Below, piece by piece: positions 1 through 6,587 of a stretch of 9,631 bases of DNA. Origin of the DNA: Paenibacillus_AK sp041641375 (lineage in GTDB: Bacteria > Bacillota > Bacilli > Paenibacillales > YIM-B00363). The stretch spans positions 1-9,631 of the forward strand of contig JBEPYM010000140.1 of NCBI GenBank assembly GCA_041641375.1. The letters are read 5' to 3'. Each line of letters starts with the position of its first letter. Positions within the stretch are counted from its first letter, which is position 1. The position numbers and the translations under genes are program-made. Under the pieces are notes generated by a model. That model made no database searches and was not told the DNA's origin. It was given only the letters and a program-made list of their open reading frames with translations.

Positions 1-16
1 GACGCTCTTCCGATCT
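1..16. other. Residual Illumina sequencing adapter
   Basis: The first 16 bases, GACGCTCTTCCGATCT, are identical to the 3' end of the Illumina TruSeq/universal adapter. The xylulokinase reading frame on the minus strand is intact up to position 17 and runs into this adapter, so these bases are untrimmed synthetic sequence and not part of the genome. The left edge is therefore a true assembly end and not an arbitrary cut. Confidence 0.95.
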
Positions 17-1195
17 ATCGCGCAAGCCGAAGGTGATGCCTTCCAGCACCGCACGCGTAAGATGCGCCTTGCCGTGCCGCAGGTTCAGGCCGATAAATCC
101 GCCACGCGCCTTCGGATCGGGATGAGGCGTTCGCTCCCCGGTCAAATAAGGAAGAAACAGCAGGCCTTCGCTGCCAATCGGCGCCTCAGCCGCGAGCTCG
201 ACCAGCAGCTCATACGGATCGCGTCCCTCTGCTCGCGCACGAGCGGTTTCTTCTTGGCCGAAGTGATTGCGCCACCATTGAAACGAGCCTCCGGCGGCCA
301 GCATGACGCCCATACGATGCCACTTGCCGGGTACGCCGTGACAGAATGCATGCAGCCGCTGCTCGTCATCCGACGTATACGCATCGTCGTGTATAAATAC
401 GACGCCAGATGTACCCAGCGCAACGGAAGCGATGCCGCTGCGGACGACGCCGACGCCGACCGCGCCGCACGCTTGATCGCCGCCTCCGGCAACGACCGGC
501 GTGCCTGGCGCAAGCCCCGTAACGGAGGCCGCTGCATCGGTCACATAACCGGCGATGTTGCGCGACTCGAATAGCGGTGGCAGCCACCCGAACGGGATGC
601 CAAGCTTGTCCGCGACTTCGCGCGACCATTCCCGGTGCTTAACGTCGAGCAGCAGCGTTCCGCTTGCGTCAGCGACGTCCATACCGAGCTCCCCAGTCAG
701 CTGCAGCCGGACATAATCCTTCGGCAGGACTAGCGAACGCACCTGCTCAAACAGCCGGGGCTCATGATTGCGGAGCCAGACGGCCTTTGGTGCGGTAAAC
801 CCGGTCAAAGCGCGGTTGCCCGTCAGCTCGCCCAGCCGTTCGCGGCCTACGGTTTCTTCAATCCAACGGCATTCCGCTTCTGTTCGCTGGTCGCACCACA
901 GCAGCGCCGGCCGAATCGGCTTGAGCGCTTCGTCAAGAAACACCGAGCCGTGCATTTGTCCGGACAAGCCGACTCCGGCGATCTCGGAGCCCTTCACGCC
1001 CGACTTTGCAAGCAGCGTACGAATGGCTGCGCTGCTTCCCGCCCACCAATCCTCCGGCCGCTGCTCCGCCCAGCCGGGATGGGGCTGAAGAAGCGGATAT
1101 TCCTCGCTGGCGCTGTTCACGACGCTTCCGTCCTCGCCAACCAAAATCACTTTCACCGCTGATGTGCCGATATCGATTCCAAGAAAATAAGTCAA
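17..1195 (-). CDS. xylB: Xylulokinase, 3'-truncated (393 residues present)
   Basis: FGGY-family sugar kinase that phosphorylates D-xylulose to xylulose 5-phosphate in the cytoplasm, feeding the pentose phosphate pathway. Visible in order: N-terminal phosphate-binding start FLGIDIGTSAVKVIL; the XylB substrate-site segment GLSGQMHGSVFLD with LLWCDQRT; VLPKDYVRLQLTG; the second-lobe GGGDQACGAVGVG and SVALGTSGVVF; LPYLTGERTPHPDPKARGGFIGL; and RAVLEGITFGLRD, where the genomic sequence stops at the adapter. Known XylB proteins have roughly 480-500 residues, so about 90-110 are missing. The start is a TTG at 1195-1193, chosen because GGAGGTG at 1202-1208 (minus strand) lies about 7 bases upstream and the frame then begins MTYFLGIDIGTS; no better ATG exists. 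No frameshift or internal stop is seen. It diverges from the galactose regulator gene. The missing C-terminal end reflects sequence loss and not gene decay. Confidence 0.93.
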
Positions 1196-1201
1196 GCCGT
1201 A

Positions 1202-1208
1202 CACCTCC
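1202..1208 (-). promoter_or_regulatory. xylB ribosome binding site
   Basis: GGAGGTG on the minus strand, about 7 bases before the TTG at 1195. It matches the 16S anti-Shine-Dalgarno well and decides the non-ATG start of xylB. Confidence 0.8.
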
Positions 1209-1212
1209 GAGC

Positions 1213-1223
1213 TTAGTTTGTTT
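1213..1223. promoter_or_regulatory. XylR-type operator half-site
   Basis: TTAGTTTGTTT on the plus strand matches the conserved left half of the Bacillus xyl operator, which is an inverted repeat of the form TTAGTTTGTTT-N-AACAAACTAA (known for the ROK repressor XylR). The expected right half is poor here: AACAGATAT follows where AACAAACTA would be expected. The site lies in the xylB leader, downstream of the likely -10 and just upstream of the ribosome site, a position suited to repression. The half-site match is seen; binding by XylR is inference, and no xylR gene is in the window. Confidence 0.45.
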
Positions 1224-1244
1224 AACAGATATACAAAGGTCCTG

Positions 1245-1272
1245 TATATAGTATTCGCACTTCACATGTAAA
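1245..1272 (-). promoter_or_regulatory. Candidate xylB sigma-A promoter
   Basis: On the minus strand, TTTACA (1272-1267) is followed after 16 bases by TATATA (1250-1245). The -35 matches 5 of 6 consensus bases, the -10 is weaker, and the register is approximate because the region is a run of alternating T and A. It would start a transcript carrying the XylR-like half-site and the xylB ribosome site in its leader. Confidence 0.45.
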
Positions 1273-1298
1273 TTCCTGCATGGCCAAAAAGCAGGAAT
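1272..1298. repeat. Perfect 8-bp inverted repeat in the xylB/galactose-regulator divergent region
   Basis: ATTCCTGC (1272-1279) and GCAGGAAT (1291-1298) are exact inverted copies separated by 11 bases. The site starts on the last base of the candidate xylB -35 and ends about 20 bases before the -10 of the DeoR-family gene. The 19-base centre-to-centre spacing and the lack of a T run argue for a regulator-binding dyad more than for a terminator. The binding protein is unknown. Confidence 0.5.
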
Positions 1299-1318
1299 AC
1301 AGTCTCTTCCTATCGAAA

Positions 1319-1324
1319 TAAAAT
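1319..1324 (+). promoter_or_regulatory. Candidate -10 box of the DeoR-family regulator gene
   Basis: TAAAAT matches the sigma-A -10 in 5 of 6 bases, about 50 bases before the start codon. The -35 at the proper distance is weak (AATACA at 1296-1301, 17-bp spacer). The tandem GATCA repeats begin on the last bases of this box, the same arrangement as at the galK promoter, which strengthens the call. Confidence 0.5.
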
Positions 1325-1342
1325 GATCATAGATGATCAGAA
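1323..1342 (+). promoter_or_regulatory. Tandem direct-repeat operator in front of the DeoR-family gene (two copies)
   Basis: Two adjacent 10-bp units, ATGATCATAG (1323-1332) and ATGATCAGAA (1333-1342), share ATGATCA in direct orientation with a one-helical-turn period. The same kind of unit occurs three times at the galK promoter (2191-2220). DeoR-family repressors such as Bacillus IolR are known to bind tandem direct repeats of similar length. The position at and after the -10 suggests autorepression; this is inferred from arrangement and similarity. Confidence 0.6.
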
Positions 1343-1374
1343 TCGCACATGTTTGAATAAAGGGGTAACCAAAG

Positions 1375-2154
1375 ATGTTCGCGGAAGAACGTTATATGAA
1401 AATAATTGAGCTTCTTGCAAAGCAAGGGAAAGCGACCGTCGCTGAGCTTAGTGAAGCGCTGGGTGTATCCGCGGTGACCATTCGGCGCGACCTGGAGAAG
1501 CTGGAGGAGAGCGGCAAGCTTGTGCGCACGCATGGCGGGGCGATCTTGTCCGAGCTGCTCGCCGTCTCGCCGGCAGCACCGGAGGAGCGCTCCTTTCTGG
1601 AGAAGCATGATGCGCTTGCGGATGAGAAGGAGCGCATCGCCGAGTACGCCGCAACGCTCGTTGAGGCTGGCGAATCGATTATGCTGACGCCGGGAACGAC
1701 CAATATGCGCATTGCGCGGCGTCTGATCGGCAAGCAGCGGCTTACGCTTGTTACTAATGCAGCCAATATCGCCACATTCGTAACTGAAAACAGCGAGCAT
1801 GACGTGATTTTGCTCGGCGGAACGATGCGCCGCCTTTCCTATGCGCTCGTCGGTGCGCTTACGGAAGCGAGCCTTCGCCAAATTCGTGTTGACAAGCTGT
1901 TTCTTGGCGTCGACGGCTTCGATCTGGAGCAAGGGATGACGACGCCCAGCTTGTCCGAGGCGAGCGTCAACCGTCTGATGATCGAGAATGCCCGCCAAAC
2001 GATCGTCGTTGCCGATCGCTCCAAGTTCAATAAGGTCATGCTGTCGCATATTGCTCCTGCCTCCGCCGCACATGCGATCATTACGGATAAGGGGCTGGAC
2101 ATAACGACCGCGGAACGGATTCACGCCGCTTCAATCCCACTCTATTTGGTGTAA
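1375..2154 (+). CDS. DeoR-family transcriptional regulator of the galactose cluster
   Basis: 259-residue sugar-catabolism repressor of usual family length. The N-terminal winged helix-turn-helix spans about residues 6-58, with the family signature running from ERYMKIIELL through VAELSEALGVSAVTIRRDLEKL to GKLVRTHGGAIL. The C-terminal DeoR sensor domain (about residues 78-235) shows LTPGTTNMRIARRL, LFLGVDGFDLEQGMTTPSLSEA and the conserved tail motif IVVADRSKFNKVML; in the family this fold binds a phosphorylated sugar. The phosphate-loop segment reads LTPGTTN where many relatives have LDAGTTT, so effector binding may differ. The start at 1375 is supported by AGGGGT at 1361-1366. It lies 93 bases before galK on the same strand, and both genes carry the same tandem repeats behind their -10 boxes, so it most likely represses galKET and itself. 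The true effector (perhaps a galactose or tagatose phosphate) cannot be read from the sequence. Confidence 0.9.
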   Translation: MFAEERYMKIIELLAKQGKATVAELSEALGVSAVTIRRDLEKLEESGKLVRTHGGAILSELLAVSPAAPEERSFLEKHDALADEKERIAEYAATLVEAGESIMLTPGTTNMRIARRLIGKQRLTLVTNAANIATFVTENSEHDVILLGGTMRRLSYALVGALTEASLRQIRVDKLFLGVDGFDLEQGMTTPSLSEASVNRLMIENARQTIVVADRSKFNKVMLSHIAPASAAHAIITDKGLDITTAERIHAASIPLYLV

Positions 2155-2161
2155 AAAACAA

Positions 2162-2190
2162 TTGTCAATTTTTCCATTGTGCCTTACAAT
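2162..2190 (+). promoter_or_regulatory. galK operon promoter (sigma-A)
   Basis: TTGTCA (2162-2167) and TACAAT (2185-2190) each match the consensus in 5 of 6 bases and are separated by exactly 17 bases. It lies directly after the stop codon of the DeoR-family gene, so galKET can be transcribed independently of that gene. The three-copy tandem operator begins on the next base. Confidence 0.82.
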
Positions 2191-2220
2191 ATAATCATAA
2201 ACGATCACAAACGATCATAC
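2191..2220 (+). promoter_or_regulatory. Three-copy 10-bp tandem direct-repeat operator at the galK promoter
   Basis: Three contiguous 10-bp units are visible: ATAATCATAA, ACGATCACAA and ACGATCATAC, consensus AYRATCAYAA. They abut the -10 box and cover the expected transcription start, so a bound protein would block initiation. The period of one helical turn puts all copies on the same face of the DNA. The related two-copy site at 1323-1342 points to the adjacent DeoR-family protein as the binder (inference). Confidence 0.7.
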
Positions 2221-2247
2221 ATGAAAAGAAGAGGATGGGAGAAAACG

Positions 2248-3441
2248 ATGAATCAAGCGAACGGACGTATCGAAGCACTCATCAAACATTTTCACGAATT
2301 GTATGGGGACAGCCCCGAGGACCTTCGCGTGTTTCATTCGCCGGGCCGCGTCAATCTGATCGGCGAGCATACCGACTACAATGGCGGGGCGGTATTTCCG
2401 GCTGCGCTCACCTTCGGGACGACGATGCTGATCCGCCGGCGCAACGACCGGGTTGTGCGCTTTGCATCGACCAACTTCCCGGAACAGCGGGATATTGATG
2501 TGGACGCAATCCGATATGTGAAAGAAGATGCCTGGACGAATTATCCCAAAGGGGTGCTTGAGGCGATTCGGCAAAGAGGCGTTCAGCTTTCGGGTTTCGA
2601 CATTTTGTATGAAGGCGATATTCCGAACGGGGCCGGACTTTCCTCGTCCGCATCGATCGAAGTGGCGACCGGCTACGGTGTGCTGACGATGCTGGGTCAG
2701 CCGATTGATCGGGTTCAGCTCGCTTTGCTCAGCCAGGAGGCGGAGAACAAATTCGTCGGTGTGAACTGCGGCATTATGGACCAATTCGCTGTCGCGAACG
2801 GTAAGGAAGGTCATGCCATCCTGCTGCAGTGCGATACGCTTGTGTATGAGCTCGTTCCGTTTCGGGCGGCAGGACTTAAGATCGTGATCGGCAATACGAA
2901 CAAGAAACGCGGCCTGGTGGATTCGGAATACAACGCCCGCCGATCCCAGTGCGAGGAGGCGGTGCGGGTGCTGTCGCAGGCGTACCCTGGACTCAAGCTG
3001 CTGGGAGAGCTGACGCTGGCGCAATATGAGCAGCACGAGCATTTGCTTACGGATGAGACGCTGCGCAAGCGGGCGCGCCATGTCGTGGAGGAGATCGACC
3101 GGACAAAACGCGGCGTTGAAGCGCTGAAGCGAGGCGACCTTGAGCTGTTCGGCCAGCTGATGATCGGCTCTCACAACTCGCTCCGCGACTTGTATGAGGT
3201 AACCGGCAAGGAGCTTGATGCGATGGTCGAGGAGATGCTGGCGGCGGATGGAGTAGTCGGCGCACGAATGACCGGAGCGGGCTTCGGCGGCTGCACCGTA
3301 TCGCTTGTCCGCGAAGATGCGGTCCTTGCATTCATCGAGCGCGTCGGTGCAAATTATGAGCGGCGAATCGGCTTGAAGCCCGAATTTTATGTATGCGATA
3401 TTGGCGACGGCGTGCGGGAGCTTCCGATTACCCAAAACTAA
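2248..3441 (+). CDS. galK: Galactokinase
   Basis: Cytoplasmic GHMP-family kinase that converts alpha-D-galactose and ATP to galactose 1-phosphate, the first committed Leloir step. With the start at 2248 the protein has 397 residues, normal for GalK. Visible motifs: galactokinase signature GRVNLIGEHTDYNGG at residues 33-47, including the transition-state arginine R34; the ATP-binding loop PNGAGLSSSAS at 126-136; GVNCGIMDQF ending at 180, with the expected catalytic base D178; and the third GHMP motif RMTGAGFGGCTVSLV at 340-354. The frame is open back to 2179, but those upstream starts fall in the operator or lack a ribosome site, whereas GGGAG about 6 bases before 2248 fits the ATG there. It is the first gene of galK-galE-galT, with galE starting 13 bases after its stop, and is probably controlled by the promoter and tandem operator just upstream. 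Confidence 0.96.
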   Translation: MNQANGRIEALIKHFHELYGDSPEDLRVFHSPGRVNLIGEHTDYNGGAVFPAALTFGTTMLIRRRNDRVVRFASTNFPEQRDIDVDAIRYVKEDAWTNYPKGVLEAIRQRGVQLSGFDILYEGDIPNGAGLSSSASIEVATGYGVLTMLGQPIDRVQLALLSQEAENKFVGVNCGIMDQFAVANGKEGHAILLQCDTLVYELVPFRAAGLKIVIGNTNKKRGLVDSEYNARRSQCEEAVRVLSQAYPGLKLLGELTLAQYEQHEHLLTDETLRKRARHVVEEIDRTKRGVEALKRGDLELFGQLMIGSHNSLRDLYEVTGKELDAMVEEMLAADGVVGARMTGAGFGGCTVSLVREDAVLAFIERVGANYERRIGLKPEFYVCDIGDGVRELPITQN

Positions 3442-3454
3442 GGAGGAGATACGA

Positions 3455-4441
3455 ATGGCGATTCTGGTAACAGGCGGAGCGGGTTATATCGGCTCGCATA
3501 CAGTGGCTGAGCTGCTGACAGCAGGGGAAGAGGTTGTGATCGTCGACTCGCTTGCGCAAGGACACCGCGATGCGGTGCTGGGCGGCAAGCTGTATGTCGG
3601 CGACATTCGGGATGGTGATTTGCTCGACAAGGTGTTTCGCGAGAACGACATCGATTCCGTCATTCACTTTGCCGCAAATTCTCTGGTTGGGGAGAGCATG
3701 AAGCAGCCCGCCAAATATTATCACAATAACGTATACGGCACCCTCTGCCTGCTTGAGAAGATGAACGATTTTGACGTCAAGCGAATCGTGTTCTCCTCAA
3801 CCGCAGCGACCTACGGCGAGCCTGAAATTGTGCCGATTCCGGAGACGAGCCGCACATTGCCCACGAATACGTACGGAGAGACAAAGCTGGCGATGGAAAA
3901 AATGATGCATTGGTGCGATGTGGCGTACGGGATCAAGTATGTGTCGCTCCGTTATTTCAATGCGGCTGGTGCGCATGAAAGCGGGCGGATCGGCGAGGAT
4001 CACCGCCCGGAGACGCATCTGGTGCCCCTCATTCTTCAGGTTCCGCTGGGGCAGCGGGAGCAGGTGACGATCTATGGCGAAGACTATGCGACACCGGACG
4101 GCACCTGCATTCGAGATTATCTCCATGTGTCGGACCTTGCGGATGCACATTTGCTGGCGGTAGGGAAGCTACGTGCCGGCGGTGCGAGCGACGTCTTCAA
4201 CCTGGGCAGCGGTCAAGGCTTCTCCGTCAAGGAAATGATTGAAACCGCACGGCATGTAACCGGACATCCGATTGCTGCAGCGGCTGGTCCGCGGCGCGCT
4301 GGAGACCCGGCTGTACTGATTGCCTCTTCCGAGAAAGCGAAGCGGGAGCTTGGCTGGACGCCGAAACGAGACAATCTGGAAGCTATTATCGGCACAGCCT
4401 GGGCTTGGCATAAGGATCATCCGAATGGGTACGAAGCGTAG
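3455..4441 (+). CDS. galE: UDP-glucose 4-epimerase
   Basis: NAD-dependent short-chain dehydrogenase/reductase that interconverts UDP-galactose and UDP-glucose, regenerating the nucleotide sugar used by GalT. The 328 residues are the usual length. The Rossmann NAD-binding motif GGAGYIGSH is at residues 7-15, with D31 at the end of the second beta strand. The active-site segment FSSTAATYGEP (113-123) supplies the Ser/Thr, and Y140-x3-K144 in TYGETK is the catalytic pair. Further on are LRYFNAAGA, IGEDHRPETHLVPL and DGTCIRDYLHVSDLADAH, all characteristic of bacterial GalE and very like the Bacillus protein as I recall it. The start at 3455 is fixed by the strong AAGGAGGAG at 3440-3448, which overlaps the galK stop; the ATG further upstream at 3389 lies inside galK. 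Spacing to galT is 17 bases, so the three genes form one operon. Confidence 0.97.
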   Translation: MAILVTGGAGYIGSHTVAELLTAGEEVVIVDSLAQGHRDAVLGGKLYVGDIRDGDLLDKVFRENDIDSVIHFAANSLVGESMKQPAKYYHNNVYGTLCLLEKMNDFDVKRIVFSSTAATYGEPEIVPIPETSRTLPTNTYGETKLAMEKMMHWCDVAYGIKYVSLRYFNAAGAHESGRIGEDHRPETHLVPLILQVPLGQREQVTIYGEDYATPDGTCIRDYLHVSDLADAHLLAVGKLRAGGASDVFNLGSGQGFSVKEMIETARHVTGHPIAAAAGPRRAGDPAVLIASSEKAKRELGWTPKRDNLEAIIGTAWAWHKDHPNGYEA

Positions 4442-4458
4442 GAAGGAAGCGAGCGAAC

Positions 4459-6033
4459 ATGATGAACGATTCAGCGGTGTCCGCCGCGATTGAGCAGCTG
4501 CTCTCTTATGCCGAGCTCCACGGCCTCATTCGCAGGCTCGACCGGGTTCCGGCGCGGAATGCGCTGCTTGATCTATTCCATGTCGCCGATCCGGGCGATG
4601 CTGCTGCAGCTGACGTCGCTCCGGACCGGACCGCGCCTGAGCTGCTGGAGCCGCTGCTGACGGCTGCCGTGGAACGCGGTTTGATGGAAGACGATACGAA
4701 TGCCTGGCGGGATTTGATGGATGCCCGCATTATGGGGCTGCTGATGCCGCGCGCTTCGGAGCTGGCTGACGAATTTGCGCGTACCGCGCAGACAGCCGGC
4801 ATCCGTGAGGCGACGGACCGTTATTATAAGCTGTCGATCGCGTCCAATTATATTCGGATGGACCGGATTGCGAAGAACGAATATTGGACGACGCCGACCG
4901 AATACGGCGAGCTCGAGATTACGGTCAACCTGTCCAAGCCGGAGAAGGATCCGAAGGAGATTGCGGCGGAACGGGCTGCGCCTCAGGTCGCCTATCCGAA
5001 GTGTTTGCTGTGTGTGGACAATGTCGGATACGCAGGGCGAATCAACCACCCTGCCCGGCAAAACCATCGCGTCATACCGCTCCAGCTGCTGGGAGACCCT
5101 TGGTATTTTCAATACTCGCCTTACGTTTATTACAATGAGCATTCGATCCTGTTCAGCGAGTCGCATACACCGATGACGATTACAGCCCGTACGTTCGAGC
5201 GGCTGCTTGATTTCGTCAGCCAATTTCCGCACTATTTCATCGGCTCCAACGCAGATTTGCCGATTGTCGGCGGCTCCATCCTGAGCCATGATCATTTTCA
5301 GGCCGGACGTCATGTGTTTGCAATGGAGAAGGCGCCAGTTGAAGCGGTATACAGTGATCCGGAGGAGCCCGAGGTGAAGGTCGGCACAGTCAAATGGCCG
5401 ATGAGCGTCATTCGGCTGACTGGAGCGGGCAAGGAATCGCTGCTTCGCGTAGCCTCGCGGATTTTGGCATTGTGGCGGGGATACAACGATGCGGAATGCG
5501 AGGTGTTCGCCGAGACGGTTGAGGCGGACGGAAGCCGCACACCGCATAACACGATTACTCCGATTGCGCGACGAACGGCTAGCGGGGACTACGAGCTGGA
5601 CCTGGTGCTGCGGAACAACCGCAGGACGGCAGAGCATCCGGATGGTTTGTTTCACCCGCACCGCGAGCTGCACCATATCAAGAAGGAAAATATCGGATTG
5701 ATCGAAGTCATGGGGCTCGCCGTTTTGCCGGGCCGACTGAAGTCGGAGCTGGAGCTGATCGTACCGTTATTGACCGGAGAAGCGAAGCCATCGCCGGAGA
5801 TGGAACAAGACCCATCCCATCCGCTGCACAAGCATGCCGATTGGATTCACCGGCTGCTGTCGTCCCATGCGGAGCCGCTCGGCAGGTCTCAAGCCAAGGC
5901 ACTGCTACAGGCGGAGGTCGGGCATATCTTCAAGGAAGTATTGCAGCATGCCGGTGTGTATAAGCGAGCACCTTCGGGTGCAAGCGGATTTGCGTCATTT
6001 ATGAAGGCGGCAGGCTTTCGGAGTTTCTCCTGA
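4459..6033 (+). CDS. galT: UTP/UDP-glucose--hexose-1-phosphate uridylyltransferase, class II
   Basis: Cytoplasmic enzyme that transfers UMP between UDP-glucose and galactose 1-phosphate, giving UDP-galactose and glucose 1-phosphate. At 524 residues it belongs to the long Firmicutes class II GalT family (about 500 residues), not the roughly 350-residue enterobacterial type. Seen: YPKCLLCVDNVGYAGRINHP (about 179-198) with a CxxC pair at 182 and 185, then IPLQLLGDPWYFQYSPYVYYNEHSI (about 206-230) and GSNADLPIVGG followed by SILSHDHFQAGRH (about 262-285), whose H277 and H279 form the family's His-x-His site. The C-terminal half includes RRTAEHPDGLFHPHRELHHIKKENIGLIEVMGLAVLPGRL. The gene begins with two ATG codons (4459 and 4462); GGAAGG at 4441-4446 is the nearest ribosome site. 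It is the last gene of galKET; no clear terminator follows, so transcription may continue into the next gene. Confidence 0.95.
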   Translation: MMNDSAVSAAIEQLLSYAELHGLIRRLDRVPARNALLDLFHVADPGDAAAADVAPDRTAPELLEPLLTAAVERGLMEDDTNAWRDLMDARIMGLLMPRASELADEFARTAQTAGIREATDRYYKLSIASNYIRMDRIAKNEYWTTPTEYGELEITVNLSKPEKDPKEIAAERAAPQVAYPKCLLCVDNVGYAGRINHPARQNHRVIPLQLLGDPWYFQYSPYVYYNEHSILFSESHTPMTITARTFERLLDFVSQFPHYFIGSNADLPIVGGSILSHDHFQAGRHVFAMEKAPVEAVYSDPEEPEVKVGTVKWPMSVIRLTGAGKESLLRVASRILALWRGYNDAECEVFAETVEADGSRTPHNTITPIARRTASGDYELDLVLRNNRRTAEHPDGLFHPHRELHHIKKENIGLIEVMGLAVLPGRLKSELELIVPLLTGEAKPSPEMEQDPSHPLHKHADWIHRLLSSHAEPLGRSQAKALLQAEVGHIFKEVLQHAGVYKRAPSGASGFASFMKAAGFRSFS

Positions 6034-6104
6034 CAAATTAGTCGCTTCCCCTTTTTCTTCACCCGAAAGAATGGTAAGATAAACTTTAGTTGCTTTAGCG
6101 GACT

Positions 6105-6515
6105 ATGGGGGGGTATACGAACAACGTGTTGAAGCGAACGCTGATTGGTCTGATCCGCAGTCATGAGACGACAGGGGAGAAAGCGCGAGTCCCCGAATTA
6201 CGAACGCGTTATTATAAATTGTCCAAGGAAGAAGCCTGGGATGAGATCGTCAGCACGATGAAGAAGAAACCCGGCTATAAGCTCTTACATGAGGTGAAGA
6301 CTGTCGGGGAGATTGTGCTCGAGAAGCGCACGATTACGGGCCGCGTGCAGGATATCACCATAACGGTGCTGTCGATCTCGCCTGTGAAATCGGCGGTCGA
6401 CATCTATTCCGCATCCCGCGGGTCGCTGGGTGATCTGGGCTCCAACTATCGCACGATCCTGGATATTTTCCGCACGCTGGATATGAAGATGAAGGACTAC
6501 AAGACGAACGATTGA
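6105..6515 (+). CDS. Small DUF1499-like protein of unknown function
   Basis: Predicted soluble protein of up to 136 residues with no signal peptide or membrane segment. It contains RYYKLSKEEAWDEIVSTMKKKPGYKLL, then charged beta-strand-like stretches (GEIVLEKRTITG, QDITITVLSISP), and ends with VDIYSASRGSLGDLGSNYRTILDIFRTLD. The pattern V-D-x-x-S-x-S-R-x-G-x-x-D-x-G-x-N near the C-terminus resembles the DUF1499 family as I remember it; the family name needs a profile search. The start is uncertain. ATG 6105 has no ribosome site upstream, while a run of seven G at 6107-6113 lies 12 bases before GTG 6126, which would give 129 residues starting VLKRTLIGLI. It follows galT by 71 bases on the same strand with no visible terminator between; a weak promoter-like TTCACC-N16-TAAACT (6058-6085) could serve it separately. 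A strong hairpin follows its stop. A link to galactose use is not supported. Confidence 0.72.
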   Translation: MGGYTNNVLKRTLIGLIRSHETTGEKARVPELRTRYYKLSKEEAWDEIVSTMKKKPGYKLLHEVKTVGEIVLEKRTITGRVQDITITVLSISPVKSAVDIYSASRGSLGDLGSNYRTILDIFRTLDMKMKDYKTND

Positions 6516-6523
6516 CAGGAAGA

Positions 6524-6562
6524 AGGGCTGCTTGCCAGGTCGTAGACCCAGGAAGCAGCCCT
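6524..6562. terminator. Stem-loop terminator between convergent genes
   Basis: AGGGCTGCTT (6524-6533) and AAGCAGCCCT (6553-6562) form a perfect 10-bp stem with a 19-base loop. It lies between the stop of the DUF1499-like gene (plus) and the stop of tpx (minus). The T run is short on the plus strand (GCTTTTG) and weaker on the minus strand, so termination may be partial, but the position fits a shared bidirectional terminator. Confidence 0.75.
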
Positions 6563-6587
6563 GCTTTTGCCTGAGGACGGGATTCGA

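Noticed and set aside
62..1162. Several short plus-strand frames over the xylB region
   Set aside because: The minus strand encodes continuous xylulokinase sequence from 1195 down to 17, so these are shadows.
1327..2124. 265-residue open frame on the minus strand across the DeoR-family gene
   Set aside because: Antisense shadow with Arg/His/Gln-rich composition typical of out-of-frame translation.
2155..2190. Possible terminator between the DeoR-family gene and galK (ACAAT/ATTGT repeat with T run)
   Set aside because: The pairing is short, AT-only and overlaps the galK promoter boxes; not convincing as a terminator.
2150..2260. CcpA catabolite-repression (cre) site near the galK promoter
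   Set aside because: No stretch matches the core cre pattern well; the AAAACGAT at 2242-2249 has too many mismatches in its flanks.
2215..3435. 406-residue open frame on the minus strand across galK
   Set aside because: It mirrors galK almost exactly, has no recognisable domain, and the plus-strand frame has all galactokinase motifs. It arises from the codon bias of GC-rich coding DNA.
4573..5676. 367-residue open frame on the minus strand inside galT
   Set aside because: No family motifs or convincing ribosome site; fully antisense to a well-supported gene.
6034..6104. Terminator after galT
   Set aside because: Only a 4-bp GGAG/CTCC pair at the galT end and a direct repeat CTTTAG-TTG-CTTTAG were found, with no stable GC stem followed by a T run.
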